Source of the DNA: Methylophilus sp.
Lineage (GTDB): Bacteria; Pseudomonadota; Gammaproteobacteria; Burkholderiales; Methylophilaceae
Reading direction: 5' to 3'
NCBI GenBank assembly: GCA_027489475.1
Contig: JAIXZQ010000056.1
Span: forward strand, 1 to 7,327
DNA: 7,327 bases
The translations under genes and the position numbers were made by a program. Shown one piece after another: positions 1 to 5,848 of the stretch. Position 1 is the first letter of the stretch. Every line of letters begins with the position of its first letter. Below the pieces are notes generated by a model. That model searched no databases. It was not told the origin of the DNA and saw nothing but the letters and a program-made list of their open reading frames with translations.

Positions 1-420
1 GCTTTCGCGGATTTGCTTGACGGTAGAAATGCCAGCTAAGGCGAGAAAAAAACCAAAATGGTTAGGGAAGTCGGCATAGCGGCAAGCCAGTGTTTCCCCC
101 GAGGTGAGATCTTCTGCTTCAAAATCCACACCATCGGTGGCTAAGATAAACTTGGCCTTAAACTTTTCAGTGGCGGGGCTGGCGCGTAACAGCCCTAAAT
201 TGATGTTAGTCTCACCAGCGTTGCATACAGCAATATGGATATTATTGCGATGTAAAACGCCAAATGCTAAATCTGATTTGTTTTCACTACCAGTTTTGAG
301 TCGTTTAATTGTGGTTTCTTTATTTCCGAATGCTTCTAGAAACAGATAGGGGAAATTAGCTGGATCAAAAGGCTGTTCGGCTAAATCACTTATTGCTTGT
401 TCAATTTCAATTGCATTCAC
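1..420 (-). CDS. MmeI/YeeA-like DNA methyltransferase, N-terminal fragment (runs off the window)
   Basis: The minus strand is open from a GTG at 420-418 to the window edge, giving 140 codons with no stop. An in-frame TAG lies three codons upstream of the GTG, so this is the first possible start; only a weak GAAAG precedes it. The protein begins VNAIEIEQAISDLAEQ and contains FLEAFGNKETTIKRL, NKSDLAFG, KFILATDGVDFEAEDLTSGE and HFGFFLALAGISTVKQI. From memory, these are the opening motifs of large (over 1000 residue) class I SAM-dependent adenine DNA methyltransferases of the MmeI/YeeA-like group, found in type IIG/IIL restriction-modification and in related multi-gene defence loci. The methylase motifs (such as NPPY) would lie beyond the window, so catalysis is not shown here. 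The fragment is AT-rich: 70 G+C of 180 bases counted in 1-60, 241-300 and 361-420, against 35 of 60 in 1441-1500 of the next gene. That points to acquired DNA. Assignment to a specific system is open. Confidence 0.68.
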   Translation of the reverse strand, partial: MNAIEIEQAISDLAEQPFDPANFPYLFLEAFGNKETTIKRLKTGSENKSDLAFGVLHRNNIHIAVCNAGETNINLGLLRASPATEKFKAKFILATDGVDFEAEDLTSGETLACRYADFPNHFGFFLALAGISTVKQIRES

Positions 421-440
421 TTGACGCTACTTTCAAAAAA

Positions 441-3266
441 CTATGTTTTAGTTTGATTTGCAGAGATTTTACATGTATTCATGTACTCAAACTGTAGCTG
501 ACGCTCTGGCAACCTGAGCAGAGGCAGCACGTCGCAATAGGTGAGGGCTGTTTCATCGTCAAACACCACAGCCGCGTCGCCCGCCTTGAGAGCCAGCGCA
601 GTGCGGGTCAGCTGTTGCTGCCAATGACGGCGAATATCTGCCCAGTCAGCGAATTCAGCCGGGTTAAATACGGGGTTCGTGCCTTGGTTAAAGGCTTTGA
701 CGCCGGGCAAGACCTCCGCGTCGGCGGCGATGCCGACAAAGCCTGCGTCAGTCAACCGCACATGGGCAAAACACACAGCGGCAATCTCCGCGTCTTGCAA
801 CACAAAGGCGGCATAGAGTGGCAATTGTGGCTCGGTTAATTGCGTGGTCGCCCAATTTTTATAATCGGGCACACTGCCGGTTTTGTAATCGATGACCACT
901 CGTCGACCATCCGCCAAGGTATCTACACGGTCTATGATGAGCTTGATTTGTATGCCCTCAATCAAGGGTGTGAAGGACTGCTCAATCAAAGAAACGCTAA
1001 ACGGCTGTTCACGCTGCCGCTCCACTTCAATCAGCCAGGTGAGGGCCAGCTTGGTTAGCCGCTCGGCCTCAAGCTGACAAAATACCGGTGAAAACGGTTG
1101 GGCAAACTGTTGGTTAAACTGCGTCATGGTGTTTGCCGCGAGCGACGCCAAGGTCGCTTGCAGGTTATTGGGGGTTAATTGCGCCCAAGTGTCCCTATCA
1201 ACTTGTCGCCAAAATGCCGCCAGCAGATGGTGTAGCAAATCGCCACGTTGCATGGCATCGAGCCCGTTATGCGGTTGTTTTAGCGCATAGGCTTTGAGAC
1301 GATATTGATAAAACGCCCAAGCAGGACAAATCGTTTGCGCTTTTAATAGCCCAGTGCCGCCGCTGATATGTTCGCCTTCGGCCACCTGCGGCGCCTGATG
1401 GTCGTCTAACCATTGCCAAGCAGTGGAATGTACGGCGACTGTAGGGTGAGCGCTCTGTGGTTGCGACAGTGGGCCCTGATTGGCTAAGGTTTCTGCCAAC
1501 GTCGCAACACCGGGCAGGGCTGCGGTTTCAGGCAACTCGGCAATGAGTGGGCTCATGCGCAATTGGCGGTCGCCTTCCATGCGGGCGTAAGAAAAAATGA
1601 CTTCACCGGCCGCGCTGCGTAAGCGCGCATCAATTGCCTGGGCAAAGGCCAGTTGCACGCCACTGCTGGCATTAGGTGTTTCTGCACTACGTTGCACATC
1701 GGCGGGGATCAATGCATTGGTGCGTGCCAGCGGCGGCCATAAGTGATCATTCATGCCCATCACCCACAACCCATCCAGTGGCTGTGCGCTGGCTTCGAGC
1801 AGACCCATGACGGTAATGCTGGGGCTCACCACGGTTTGTGGCTGAAAGATGTGCGCCTGACACAGTTGACGTAAGCGTTGAACTGCCGATGCTGCCGAAA
1901 TGTGTCCGCACCATGGGTCTAGGCTAGCCAAGGTGGTGAGCACCTGCTGCCAAGCCTGCTGGCACTGATATTCATGGCTAGACAGGCTGCGTTCTCCCGG
2001 CCAATGGGTGGCCTCAAGTAGGCTGGCAAAGCGCTCTGCCCATGCCGAGGGCGCTTGCTTGCTTGGCCATTGCCGTGGCAGCGTGACTAACATACTGAGG
2101 TCGGCCAACAGGGCAGGGCTGATGATAGGCGCGTCCTCTTGTTGTTGTCGCACCACCAGCTTAAGCAAACTGTTTAATTGGATTTGCAAAGACAGCATGC
2201 GTCGCATTTCGGCATCCAGTGCAGCGCGCGCATCGGCCTCAGTCAAGGCCTGTGACCAATACACGTCGCCGAGCAGACGTGACAAGTTGGGCTGCGCAAT
2301 CGGGCCGGTGTGTGTGGCCAGTTGTAACAAGGTGAGGGCGCTATTGACCACAGGCCAGCGGTGCAACGGCAACCCCAGCGAAAATTCGTAACAGCGCGGC
2401 ATCTCACTGTGGGCGGGATGCAGCGACTGTGGATGAAACGTATCATCCAGCAACTGCGCGAGGGTGTCGCGTTGCGTATCTAGTTCTGGCACCACAATCG
2501 CCAGTTTGGCGCTGGGGACGCGTTGCAGCCACTGTTGCGCCCAATGCACTGCGGCACGCATTTCTGCATGGTTGTCAGCATACGCTTGCCGTGACAGCGT
2601 GTGGGCCACCGTTTCATTGGCCAGTCGATACACTGCCGTTCCGCGTGCCTGCAATTGATGGATAAGCCGTTGCAAATGGGGCTGAATACGGTCAAACCCA
2701 GCCAGCACAATCTGCGGCGGCAGTGACAGCCTGCCCTGTTGCAACAGACTCAACTGCCAGGCCTGATAGCGCACGGCTTCCAGTTGTCCACTTTCGCGGC
2801 ACAGGGTCTGAAACTGCTGGCGCCAGCGCATAAATTGACGCGTTTCTTCACTGGCCGCTGTCATGTCCAGACTGATATCCCACTCAATCAGGTAGCGGTT
2901 AGCCTCCATGGCCGCGCTGGCCAGTCCTTGCGTGTTGAGTAAGGCGAGTTGCGGAAATTGCCGCATGCAATGTTGTATGGCTTGCTCCCACAACAAAGCC
3001 TCTTGCGTCTGGCTGAGCATGCCTGCAGGCGCGTCCTCCACCGCAATCTGCCCACTGAGAATCGCTTGTTCAGTCAACTGCAATAACCAATCTTGCAACG
3101 GATGAATTTGCGGCGGTTGCCACGGCGTCTCAGGGCCGGCAAAGCGCGCGATCAGCGACTGCCGCAACCCATGCGCTAGGCGTGCCGAGGCACACAGCAC
3201 GGTGCTGCCCGCTAATGCTTCGGCTGCAAGGGTTGGCGGGTGCGTGTTGTTAGACATCAGTGTCAT
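441..3266 (-). CDS. AddB-like PD-(D/E)XK nuclease, probable DNA repair protein
   Basis: This 941-residue protein resembles the roughly 900-residue betaproteobacterial 'probable DNA repair protein' family related to AddB/RecB. The N-terminal part is a degenerate helicase-like region (VLCASARLAHGLRQ near the start, where AddB has its nucleotide-binding site; no clean Walker A is visible). The C-terminal part is a RecB-family nuclease. It has ICPAWAFYQY (Cys647), RGDLLHHLL (His679), IDRVD (Asp779), VIDYKTG (Asp793, Lys795) and the QxxxY box QLPLY (Gln814, Tyr818), so the active site looks intact. Such proteins are expected to work with a UvrD/AddA-like helicase in end processing for recombination, and in relatives the helicase usually lies directly downstream. 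Here the downstream neighbour on the same strand is the methyltransferase fragment, 20 bp away. Near the C-terminus only one Cys (911) is left where iron-sulfur relatives carry several. The last 14 or so residues after RLPERQLQFE look unrelated and are AT-rich in coding. Start: ATG at 3266; a second ATG at 3257 is equally possible, and neither has a clear ribosome binding site. Confidence 0.85.
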   Translation of the reverse strand: MTLMSNNTHPPTLAAEALAGSTVLCASARLAHGLRQSLIARFAGPETPWQPPQIHPLQDWLLQLTEQAILSGQIAVEDAPAGMLSQTQEALLWEQAIQHCMRQFPQLALLNTQGLASAAMEANRYLIEWDISLDMTAASEETRQFMRWRQQFQTLCRESGQLEAVRYQAWQLSLLQQGRLSLPPQIVLAGFDRIQPHLQRLIHQLQARGTAVYRLANETVAHTLSRQAYADNHAEMRAAVHWAQQWLQRVPSAKLAIVVPELDTQRDTLAQLLDDTFHPQSLHPAHSEMPRCYEFSLGLPLHRWPVVNSALTLLQLATHTGPIAQPNLSRLLGDVYWSQALTEADARAALDAEMRRMLSLQIQLNSLLKLVVRQQQEDAPIISPALLADLSMLVTLPRQWPSKQAPSAWAERFASLLEATHWPGERSLSSHEYQCQQAWQQVLTTLASLDPWCGHISAASAVQRLRQLCQAHIFQPQTVVSPSITVMGLLEASAQPLDGLWVMGMNDHLWPPLARTNALIPADVQRSAETPNASSGVQLAFAQAIDARLRSAAGEVIFSYARMEGDRQLRMSPLIAELPETAALPGVATLAETLANQGPLSQPQSAHPTVAVHSTAWQWLDDHQAPQVAEGEHISGGTGLLKAQTICPAWAFYQYRLKAYALKQPHNGLDAMQRGDLLHHLLAAFWRQVDRDTWAQLTPNNLQATLASLAANTMTQFNQQFAQPFSPVFCQLEAERLTKLALTWLIEVERQREQPFSVSLIEQSFTPLIEGIQIKLIIDRVDTLADGRRVVIDYKTGSVPDYKNWATTQLTEPQLPLYAAFVLQDAEIAAVCFAHVRLTDAGFVGIAADAEVLPGVKAFNQGTNPVFNPAEFADWADIRRHWQQQLTRTALALKAGDAAVVFDDETALTYCDVLPLLRLPERQLQFEYMNTCKISANQTKT
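470..485. repeat. Small inverted repeat at the nuclease/island junction
   Basis: TACATG-TATT-CATGTA is a perfect 6-bp inverted repeat with a 4-nt loop. It lies inside the last codons of the nuclease gene, exactly where the base composition drops and the protein loses family resemblance. It may be a chance repeat; there is no U-tract typical of a terminator. Confidence 0.4.
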
Positions 3267-3287
3267 CAGGGGTGAACCGGCGTGTGG

Positions 3288-3296
3288 GTGATAGCA
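3288..3296 (-). promoter_or_regulatory. Possible extended -10 promoter for the nuclease gene
   Basis: On the minus strand TGCTATCAC matches an extended -10 (TGnTATNAN). The predicted start of transcription would be near 3281, some 15 nt before the first ATG. No good -35 hexamer is found at the usual distance, so this is a weak call. Confidence 0.25.
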
Positions 3297-3310
3297 AAAT
3301 TTGAAAGGTC

Positions 3311-3341
3311 AGGACATGCCCTACCTGCGCTATTCTATAAG
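3311..3341 (+). promoter_or_regulatory. Weak promoter candidate for the small membrane protein-greB unit
   Basis: AGGACA (3311-3316) and TATAAG (3336-3341) are separated by 19 bp, a slightly long spacer. This is the best -10-like element in the divergent spacer on the plus strand. It would give a leader of about 125 nt that includes the palindrome and hairpin listed next. Confidence 0.27.
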
Positions 3342-3369
3342 AGTTTGTTGCCTGTGTGCGGGGAGATGC

Positions 3370-3381
3370 CAGCCATGGCTG
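3370..3381. repeat. 12-bp perfect palindrome in the divergent spacer
   Basis: CAGCCATGGCTG reads the same on both strands. It lies between the divergent nuclease and membrane-protein genes and could be an operator half-site pair or a chance palindrome containing an NcoI-type core. No second copy is visible in the window. Confidence 0.4.
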
Positions 3382-3408
3382 TGCCATGATATGCTTGAAT
3401 GCATGTTA

Positions 3409-3447
3409 ACCGTTCGCGCTGTGCATCTCAGCGCTAAGGTGAACGGT
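3409..3447 (+). other. Bulged stem-loop in the leader of the greB unit
   Basis: An outer 7-bp stem ACCGTTC (3409-3415) / GAACGGT (3441-3447) and an inner 6-bp stem GCGCTG (3416-3421) / CAGCGC (3429-3434) stack directly on the 5' side. On the 3' side they are separated by a 6-nt bulge (TAAGGT). The loop is 7 nt. It ends 16 nt before the ribosome binding site of the next gene. A short pyrimidine run follows (CTTT) but no real U-tract, so a regulatory leader structure or a weak terminator are both possible. Confidence 0.5.
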
Positions 3448-3473
3448 CTTTGAGAGGTGTGGTGGAGAGAAAA

Positions 3474-3839
3474 ATGAAACGATGGTTCAAAGGCCTGCTA
3501 TGGCTCTGTGTGCCCCTAGCCTTATTTGCCTTATACAGCTGGGCCAGCTTAACCTGGGTGTATTCTGCTGGCGAGCGCATTGGCTATGTGCAAAAGCTTT
3601 CTTACAAAGGCTGGCTATGCAAAACTTGGGAAGGCGAGTTGGTGCTGGTAACCGTGCCGGGTACGCAGGCGGAAAAATTTTATTTTACCGTGCGTGATGT
3701 CGCGGTGGTGCCTCGCATCAATGCGCTGGCTGGGGCCCGTGTACGGTTGCAGTATCAAGAGCATAAAGGCGTGCCCTCGCAGTGTTTTGGCGAAACAGGG
3801 TATTTTGTGCAGGCGGTTGAGGAAGTTAAAGAGGACTGA
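3474..3839 (+). CDS. Conserved small membrane-anchored protein upstream of greB
   Basis: This 121-residue protein has one N-terminal hydrophobic segment (about residues 8-29, after MKRWFK), best read as a membrane anchor or uncleaved signal, and a small domain of about 90 residues likely outside the cytoplasm. Notable motifs are SAGERIGYVQKLS, KGWLCKTWEGEL (Cys49), EKFYFTVRD and GVPSQCFGETGYFV (Cys104). The two Cys could form a disulfide. I recall this family from other proteobacteria, with no known function and sometimes under the misleading name 6-phosphogluconate dehydrogenase; nothing here resembles that enzyme. The ATG at 3474 is chosen because GGAG (3464-3467) lies 6 nt upstream and the transmembrane segment starts right after it; an upstream in-frame TTG at 3450 is less likely. 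The stop overlaps the greB start (TGATG), so the two are probably translationally coupled. Confidence 0.85.
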   Translation: MKRWFKGLLWLCVPLALFALYSWASLTWVYSAGERIGYVQKLSYKGWLCKTWEGELVLVTVPGTQAEKFYFTVRDVAVVPRINALAGARVRLQYQEHKGVPSQCFGETGYFVQAVEEVKED

Positions 3840-4321
3840 TGGCTGAGAGCAAGAATTACATTACGCCTGAAGGCTATGCCGCGCTGGAAAAAGAGTTTCA
3901 GTATTTGATTAAGGTGGATAGACCTGAGGTGGTTAGGGTGGTGAGTTGGGCGGCAGGCAACGGCGACCGCAGTGAAAATGGCGACTATATTTATGGCAAA
4001 AAACGTCTGCGGCAGATTGATGCACGGATTCGCTTTTTGACCAAGCGCATGGAAGCCGCGGAGATTGTATATAGCCAAACCCAAACCCAGTCAGAAAAAG
4101 TATTTTTTGGCGCCTGGGTGACCTTGTTTAATTTGAGTGACGACAGCGAGCGCACGGTACGTATCGTAGGCCAAGATGAACTAGACCCAGCACAAGGGTA
4201 CATTTCATGGGTCTCGCCGATGGCAAGAGCTTTGCTTGGCAAGCAATTGGGCGATACCGTGCGGGTAGAAACGCCTGGCGCACTGATGGAGTACGAAATT
4301 ATCGACATCCGCTATGTATAA
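3839..4321 (+). CDS. greB: Transcription elongation factor GreB
   Basis: GreB binds the secondary channel of RNA polymerase and stimulates cleavage of backtracked RNA so that stalled complexes can resume. The 160-residue protein matches the usual length (E. coli about 158) and covers both parts of the family. The N-terminal coiled coil includes YITPEGYAALEKEF, RPEVVRVVSWAAGNGDRSEN and YGKKRLRQIDARIRFLTKRM; the C-terminal FKBP-like domain includes KVFFGAWVTL, RIVGQDELD and ISWVSPMARALLGK. The acidic tip residues that hold the catalytic Mg are present as Asp43 and Glu46. WAAGNGDRSENGDY and VFFGAWV favour GreB over GreA. GAGG at 3831-3834 serves as ribosome binding site inside the end of the preceding gene, whose TGA shares one base with this ATG. 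No clear terminator follows before the next gene's promoter. Confidence 0.95.
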   Translation: MAESKNYITPEGYAALEKEFQYLIKVDRPEVVRVVSWAAGNGDRSENGDYIYGKKRLRQIDARIRFLTKRMEAAEIVYSQTQTQSEKVFFGAWVTLFNLSDDSERTVRIVGQDELDPAQGYISWVSPMARALLGKQLGDTVRVETPGALMEYEIIDIRYV

Positions 4322-4348
4322 CCCCCATTTAAAAAGCGGTTATCGGCC

Positions 4349-4377
4349 TTGAACTTTGCGTTCCATGCCCCTATCAT
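4349..4377 (+). promoter_or_regulatory. Sigma70-type promoter for the metal-handling operon
   Basis: TTGAAC (4349-4354) and TATCAT (4372-4377) are separated by the ideal 17 bp. Transcription should start about 7 nt beyond the -10, that is at or within a base or two of the ATG at 4384. The spacer shows no MerR-family length (19-20 bp) and no clear dyad, so a CueR/MerR-type activator is not supported. Confidence 0.6.
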
Positions 4378-4383
4378 AAAAGT

Positions 4384-4776
4384 ATGCGTAAACGTCTCTG
4401 CATTTTTTTGATTGCTTGGTTGCCCTGCTTTGTCATGGCCGCGCAAAGCATGCTATTGCAGATGACGGTGTCACAAGCCTTTGCTGATGCTTCTGCCGCA
4501 CAGGTTCAAATGACGCAACTGCAGGCTGATGACCATGCAGCCATGCCTTGTCATCATGCTGCACAAGAACAACCGCTCAAACACAGTGCTGACAAGACTG
4601 CGCATCACACTTGCACAGTGTGTGGTTTTTGTTTGATGAGTGCGGGCATGGCAGCAGGCCATGCGTTTCCTTTGATACACGCCAATGCGCAAAGCTTTGC
4701 CGCACCGACCTATGTGCACGATCCCGTGCATTCTTTGAGTTTTCCTCCCGCGATTAAGCCTCCCATACCTGCCTAA
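4384..4776 (+). CDS. Exported Cys/His-rich protein, CopL/DUF2946-like, probably metal-binding
   Basis: This 130-residue protein starts MRKRLCIFLIAWLPCFVMAA, a plausible signal sequence or anchor. The mature part carries a cluster of soft-metal ligands: CHH at 56-58, His67, His74-His75, then Cys77, Cys80 and Cys83 (CTVCGFC). It ends in a proline-rich tail (PPAIKPPIPA). The overall plan (short exported protein, MPCHH, a Cys-rich CxxC block, Pro-rich end) resembles the CopL/DUF2946 proteins near copper-resistance genes, but the match is by pattern only. It is first of four co-directional genes that include an HMA protein and a MerT-like protein, which supports a role in metal binding or sensing in the envelope. 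There is no ribosome binding site before the ATG (TATCATAAAAGT precedes it), and the promoter predicts a transcript that begins at the start codon. Later in-frame ATGs would lose the signal sequence. Confidence 0.72.
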   Translation: MRKRLCIFLIAWLPCFVMAAQSMLLQMTVSQAFADASAAQVQMTQLQADDHAAMPCHHAAQEQPLKHSADKTAHHTCTVCGFCLMSAGMAAGHAFPLIHANAQSFAAPTYVHDPVHSLSFPPAIKPPIPA

Positions 4777-4786
4777 CCTGACAGCC

Positions 4787-4804
4787 TCATTGCGTCTGCA
4801 ATGA
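4787..4804 (+). other. Intercistronic hairpin between operon genes 1 and 2
   Basis: TCATTGC (4787-4793), loop GTCT, GCAATGA (4798-4804) form a perfect 7-bp stem. It starts 11 nt after the stop codon of gene 1. No U-tract follows, so it is more likely an mRNA processing or stability element than a terminator. A near-ideal Shine-Dalgarno, TAAGGAGG (4819-4826), follows 14 nt later and would boost gene 2 translation. Confidence 0.5.
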
Positions 4805-4830
4805 ATGTAATTTGTGCTTAAGGAGGCCTT

Positions 4831-5487
4831 ATGACCCCGCAATGTCGTATTGCACTTGTCATGGCGGTATTCTTCCTGTTACGCGCGCCTGCACAGGCGG
4901 CAGCGTTAATGGGGTTTGAAGATAGCGCCATGCTGATGACCGAAATCGGTCGCTATAACCAAGAGTGGATGCTGAATTATTCACCCAGCGTTGGACATGC
5001 CATCGGCGTTGAGCAGATGCGCATGTCTGGCAAGGGCGAGCAGCCGACCACCATTTCTGGCATCAACTATACTGGGTTGATTAAGCGCTGGAACCTGCCA
5101 GCGGCACAAGCGAATGTCTGGTTAAACGGCAGTGTCGGCGAGGCGCGTGGCCAGTTTGACGGCTTTGCCTACACGCCCAGCCTGCAAGTGGACATGGAAT
5201 CCACCCGCTTGTATCTGCTGGCCAAAGCGCGGTTGATTCGTGCCCCCGGGATGAACTATGACACCGCCGCAGTTCAGGCTGGGTTTTCGTTTTATGAAAC
5301 CGGCTTTAACGACACGCAGCCGTGGTTTGTGATTGAAGCGAAAACCATGCGCAACAACACGCCCTCGCTGCAAGTCACCCCAGCCTTGCGACTGATTAAC
5401 AAAAACTACTTTTTGGAATTTGGCATTACCAACCCATGGCAGGGCGAGGGCTTTGCGCCGCGCTTGAATGCCATGTTTGTGTTTTAA
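4831..5487 (+). CDS. Exported protein, probable outer-membrane beta-barrel, operon gene 2
   Basis: I do not recognise a named family with certainty. The 218-residue protein has a cleavable signal peptide (hydrophobic ALVMAVFFLL, then AQA at 21-23 as the likely cleavage site), leaving about 195 residues. The mature chain lacks long hydrophobic helices, is rich in aromatic and alternating polar/apolar stretches (ANVWLNGSVGEARGQF, TRLYLLAKARLI, YFLEFGITNPW) and ends in Phe (LNAMFVF). That terminal aromatic is typical of outer-membrane barrels recognised by the Bam machinery. After the signal there is no Cys, so it is unlikely to bind metal through thiols. Methionines are frequent early (DSAMLMTEIG, EQMRMSG), which could suit Cu(I) but is weak evidence. 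AGGAGG sits 4 nt before the ATG. It is followed 25 bp downstream by the HMA protein gene, which suggests an uptake pore or envelope partner for the same metal. Confidence 0.7.
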   Translation: MTPQCRIALVMAVFFLLRAPAQAAALMGFEDSAMLMTEIGRYNQEWMLNYSPSVGHAIGVEQMRMSGKGEQPTTISGINYTGLIKRWNLPAAQANVWLNGSVGEARGQFDGFAYTPSLQVDMESTRLYLLAKARLIRAPGMNYDTAAVQAGFSFYETGFNDTQPWFVIEAKTMRNNTPSLQVTPALRLINKNYFLEFGITNPWQGEGFAPRLNAMFVF

Positions 5488-5512
5488 CTAATTTAATTAA
5501 AGGATATCTCTC

Positions 5513-5848
5513 ATGAAAAAACTATTATTGACCTTATTGCTGACTAGCTTGACCCCTGCCGCTTTTGCGGTGACCACCATTAAAGCCGAAGTCAACGGCA
5601 TGGTGTGTGCATTTTGTGCCAAAGGCATCGAGAAAAAACTCAATGCGTTACCGCAAAAACAAGCCGCCTTTGTTGATTTGAAAAGTCGGGTGGTGGCCTT
5701 GCAGCTTAAAGAGGGCGAAGATGTGAGCAATGAAGCGTTTAGCAAAGTCATACAAGATGCAGGCTACAGCGTCGCCAAATTAGAGCGCGTGAATCAGACG
5801 GTGACCAGTATTCAGGCCGAATTAGCTAAACAGGCAGGGGGCAAATGA
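5513..5848 (+). CDS. Periplasmic heavy-metal-associated (HMA) domain protein, MerP-like
   Basis: This 111-residue protein has a classic signal peptide (MKKLLLTLLLTSL, cleavage after AFA at residue 19) followed by one HMA fold. The metal site is GMVCAFCAKGIEKKL, with Cys32 and Cys35 in the usual place after the first strand. The C-terminal part of the fold reads VSNEAFSKVIQDAGYSV, matching the last helix-turn of HMA domains. A short helical tail of about 20 residues follows. Known HMA domains bind Cu(I), Hg(II), Zn or Cd through the CxxC pair and pass the ion to a partner. Secretion makes it a periplasmic carrier like MerP rather than a cytosolic CopZ. The AAAGGA ribosome binding site (5499-5504) lies 8 nt before the ATG. 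The gene overlaps the next, a MerT-like membrane protein, so the two are likely partners. Which metal it binds is not decided by the motif. Confidence 0.88.
   Translation: MKKLLLTLLLTSLTPAAFAVTTIKAEVNGMVCAFCAKGIEKKLNALPQKQAAFVDLKSRVVALQLKEGEDVSNEAFSKVIQDAGYSVAKLERVNQTVTSIQAELAKQAGGK
5836..5841 (+). promoter_or_regulatory. Ribosome binding site that bears on the start of the MerT-like gene
   Basis: AGGGGG lies 3 nt before the first ATG (5845) and 6 nt before the second (5848) of an ATGATG pair. Spacing favours the second ATG, which would change the protein by one Met and the overlap with the previous gene from 4 nt to 1 nt. Confidence 0.5.

Noticed and set aside
104..349. 81-codon plus-strand frame opposite the methyltransferase fragment
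   Set aside because: The minus strand carries recognisable methyltransferase motifs over the same bases; the plus frame has none.
2008..2391. 127-codon plus-strand frame inside the nuclease gene
   Set aside because: It is an antisense shadow of a long gene with a clear family match; its composition is Ser/Arg/Ala-rich and shows no domain.
3450..3473. Upstream TTG start for the small membrane protein
   Set aside because: It would place eight charged or polar residues before the anchor and has no ribosome binding site, while the ATG at 3474 has GGAG at 6 nt.
4322..4348. Terminator after greB
   Set aside because: The T/A-rich stretch ATTTAAAAAG is not preceded by a usable stem; only weak, imperfect complementarity is present.
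4471..4842. 123-codon minus-strand frame opposite the Cys/His-rich gene
   Set aside because: It is opposite a gene with a signal sequence and a coherent metal-binding cluster, has no ribosome binding site and no motif.
5464..5492. Internal promoter TTGAAT-17-ACTAAT before the HMA gene
   Set aside because: Both boxes match only partly, and the AT-rich stretch is explained by the short intergenic region and ribosome binding site; kept as a possibility only.
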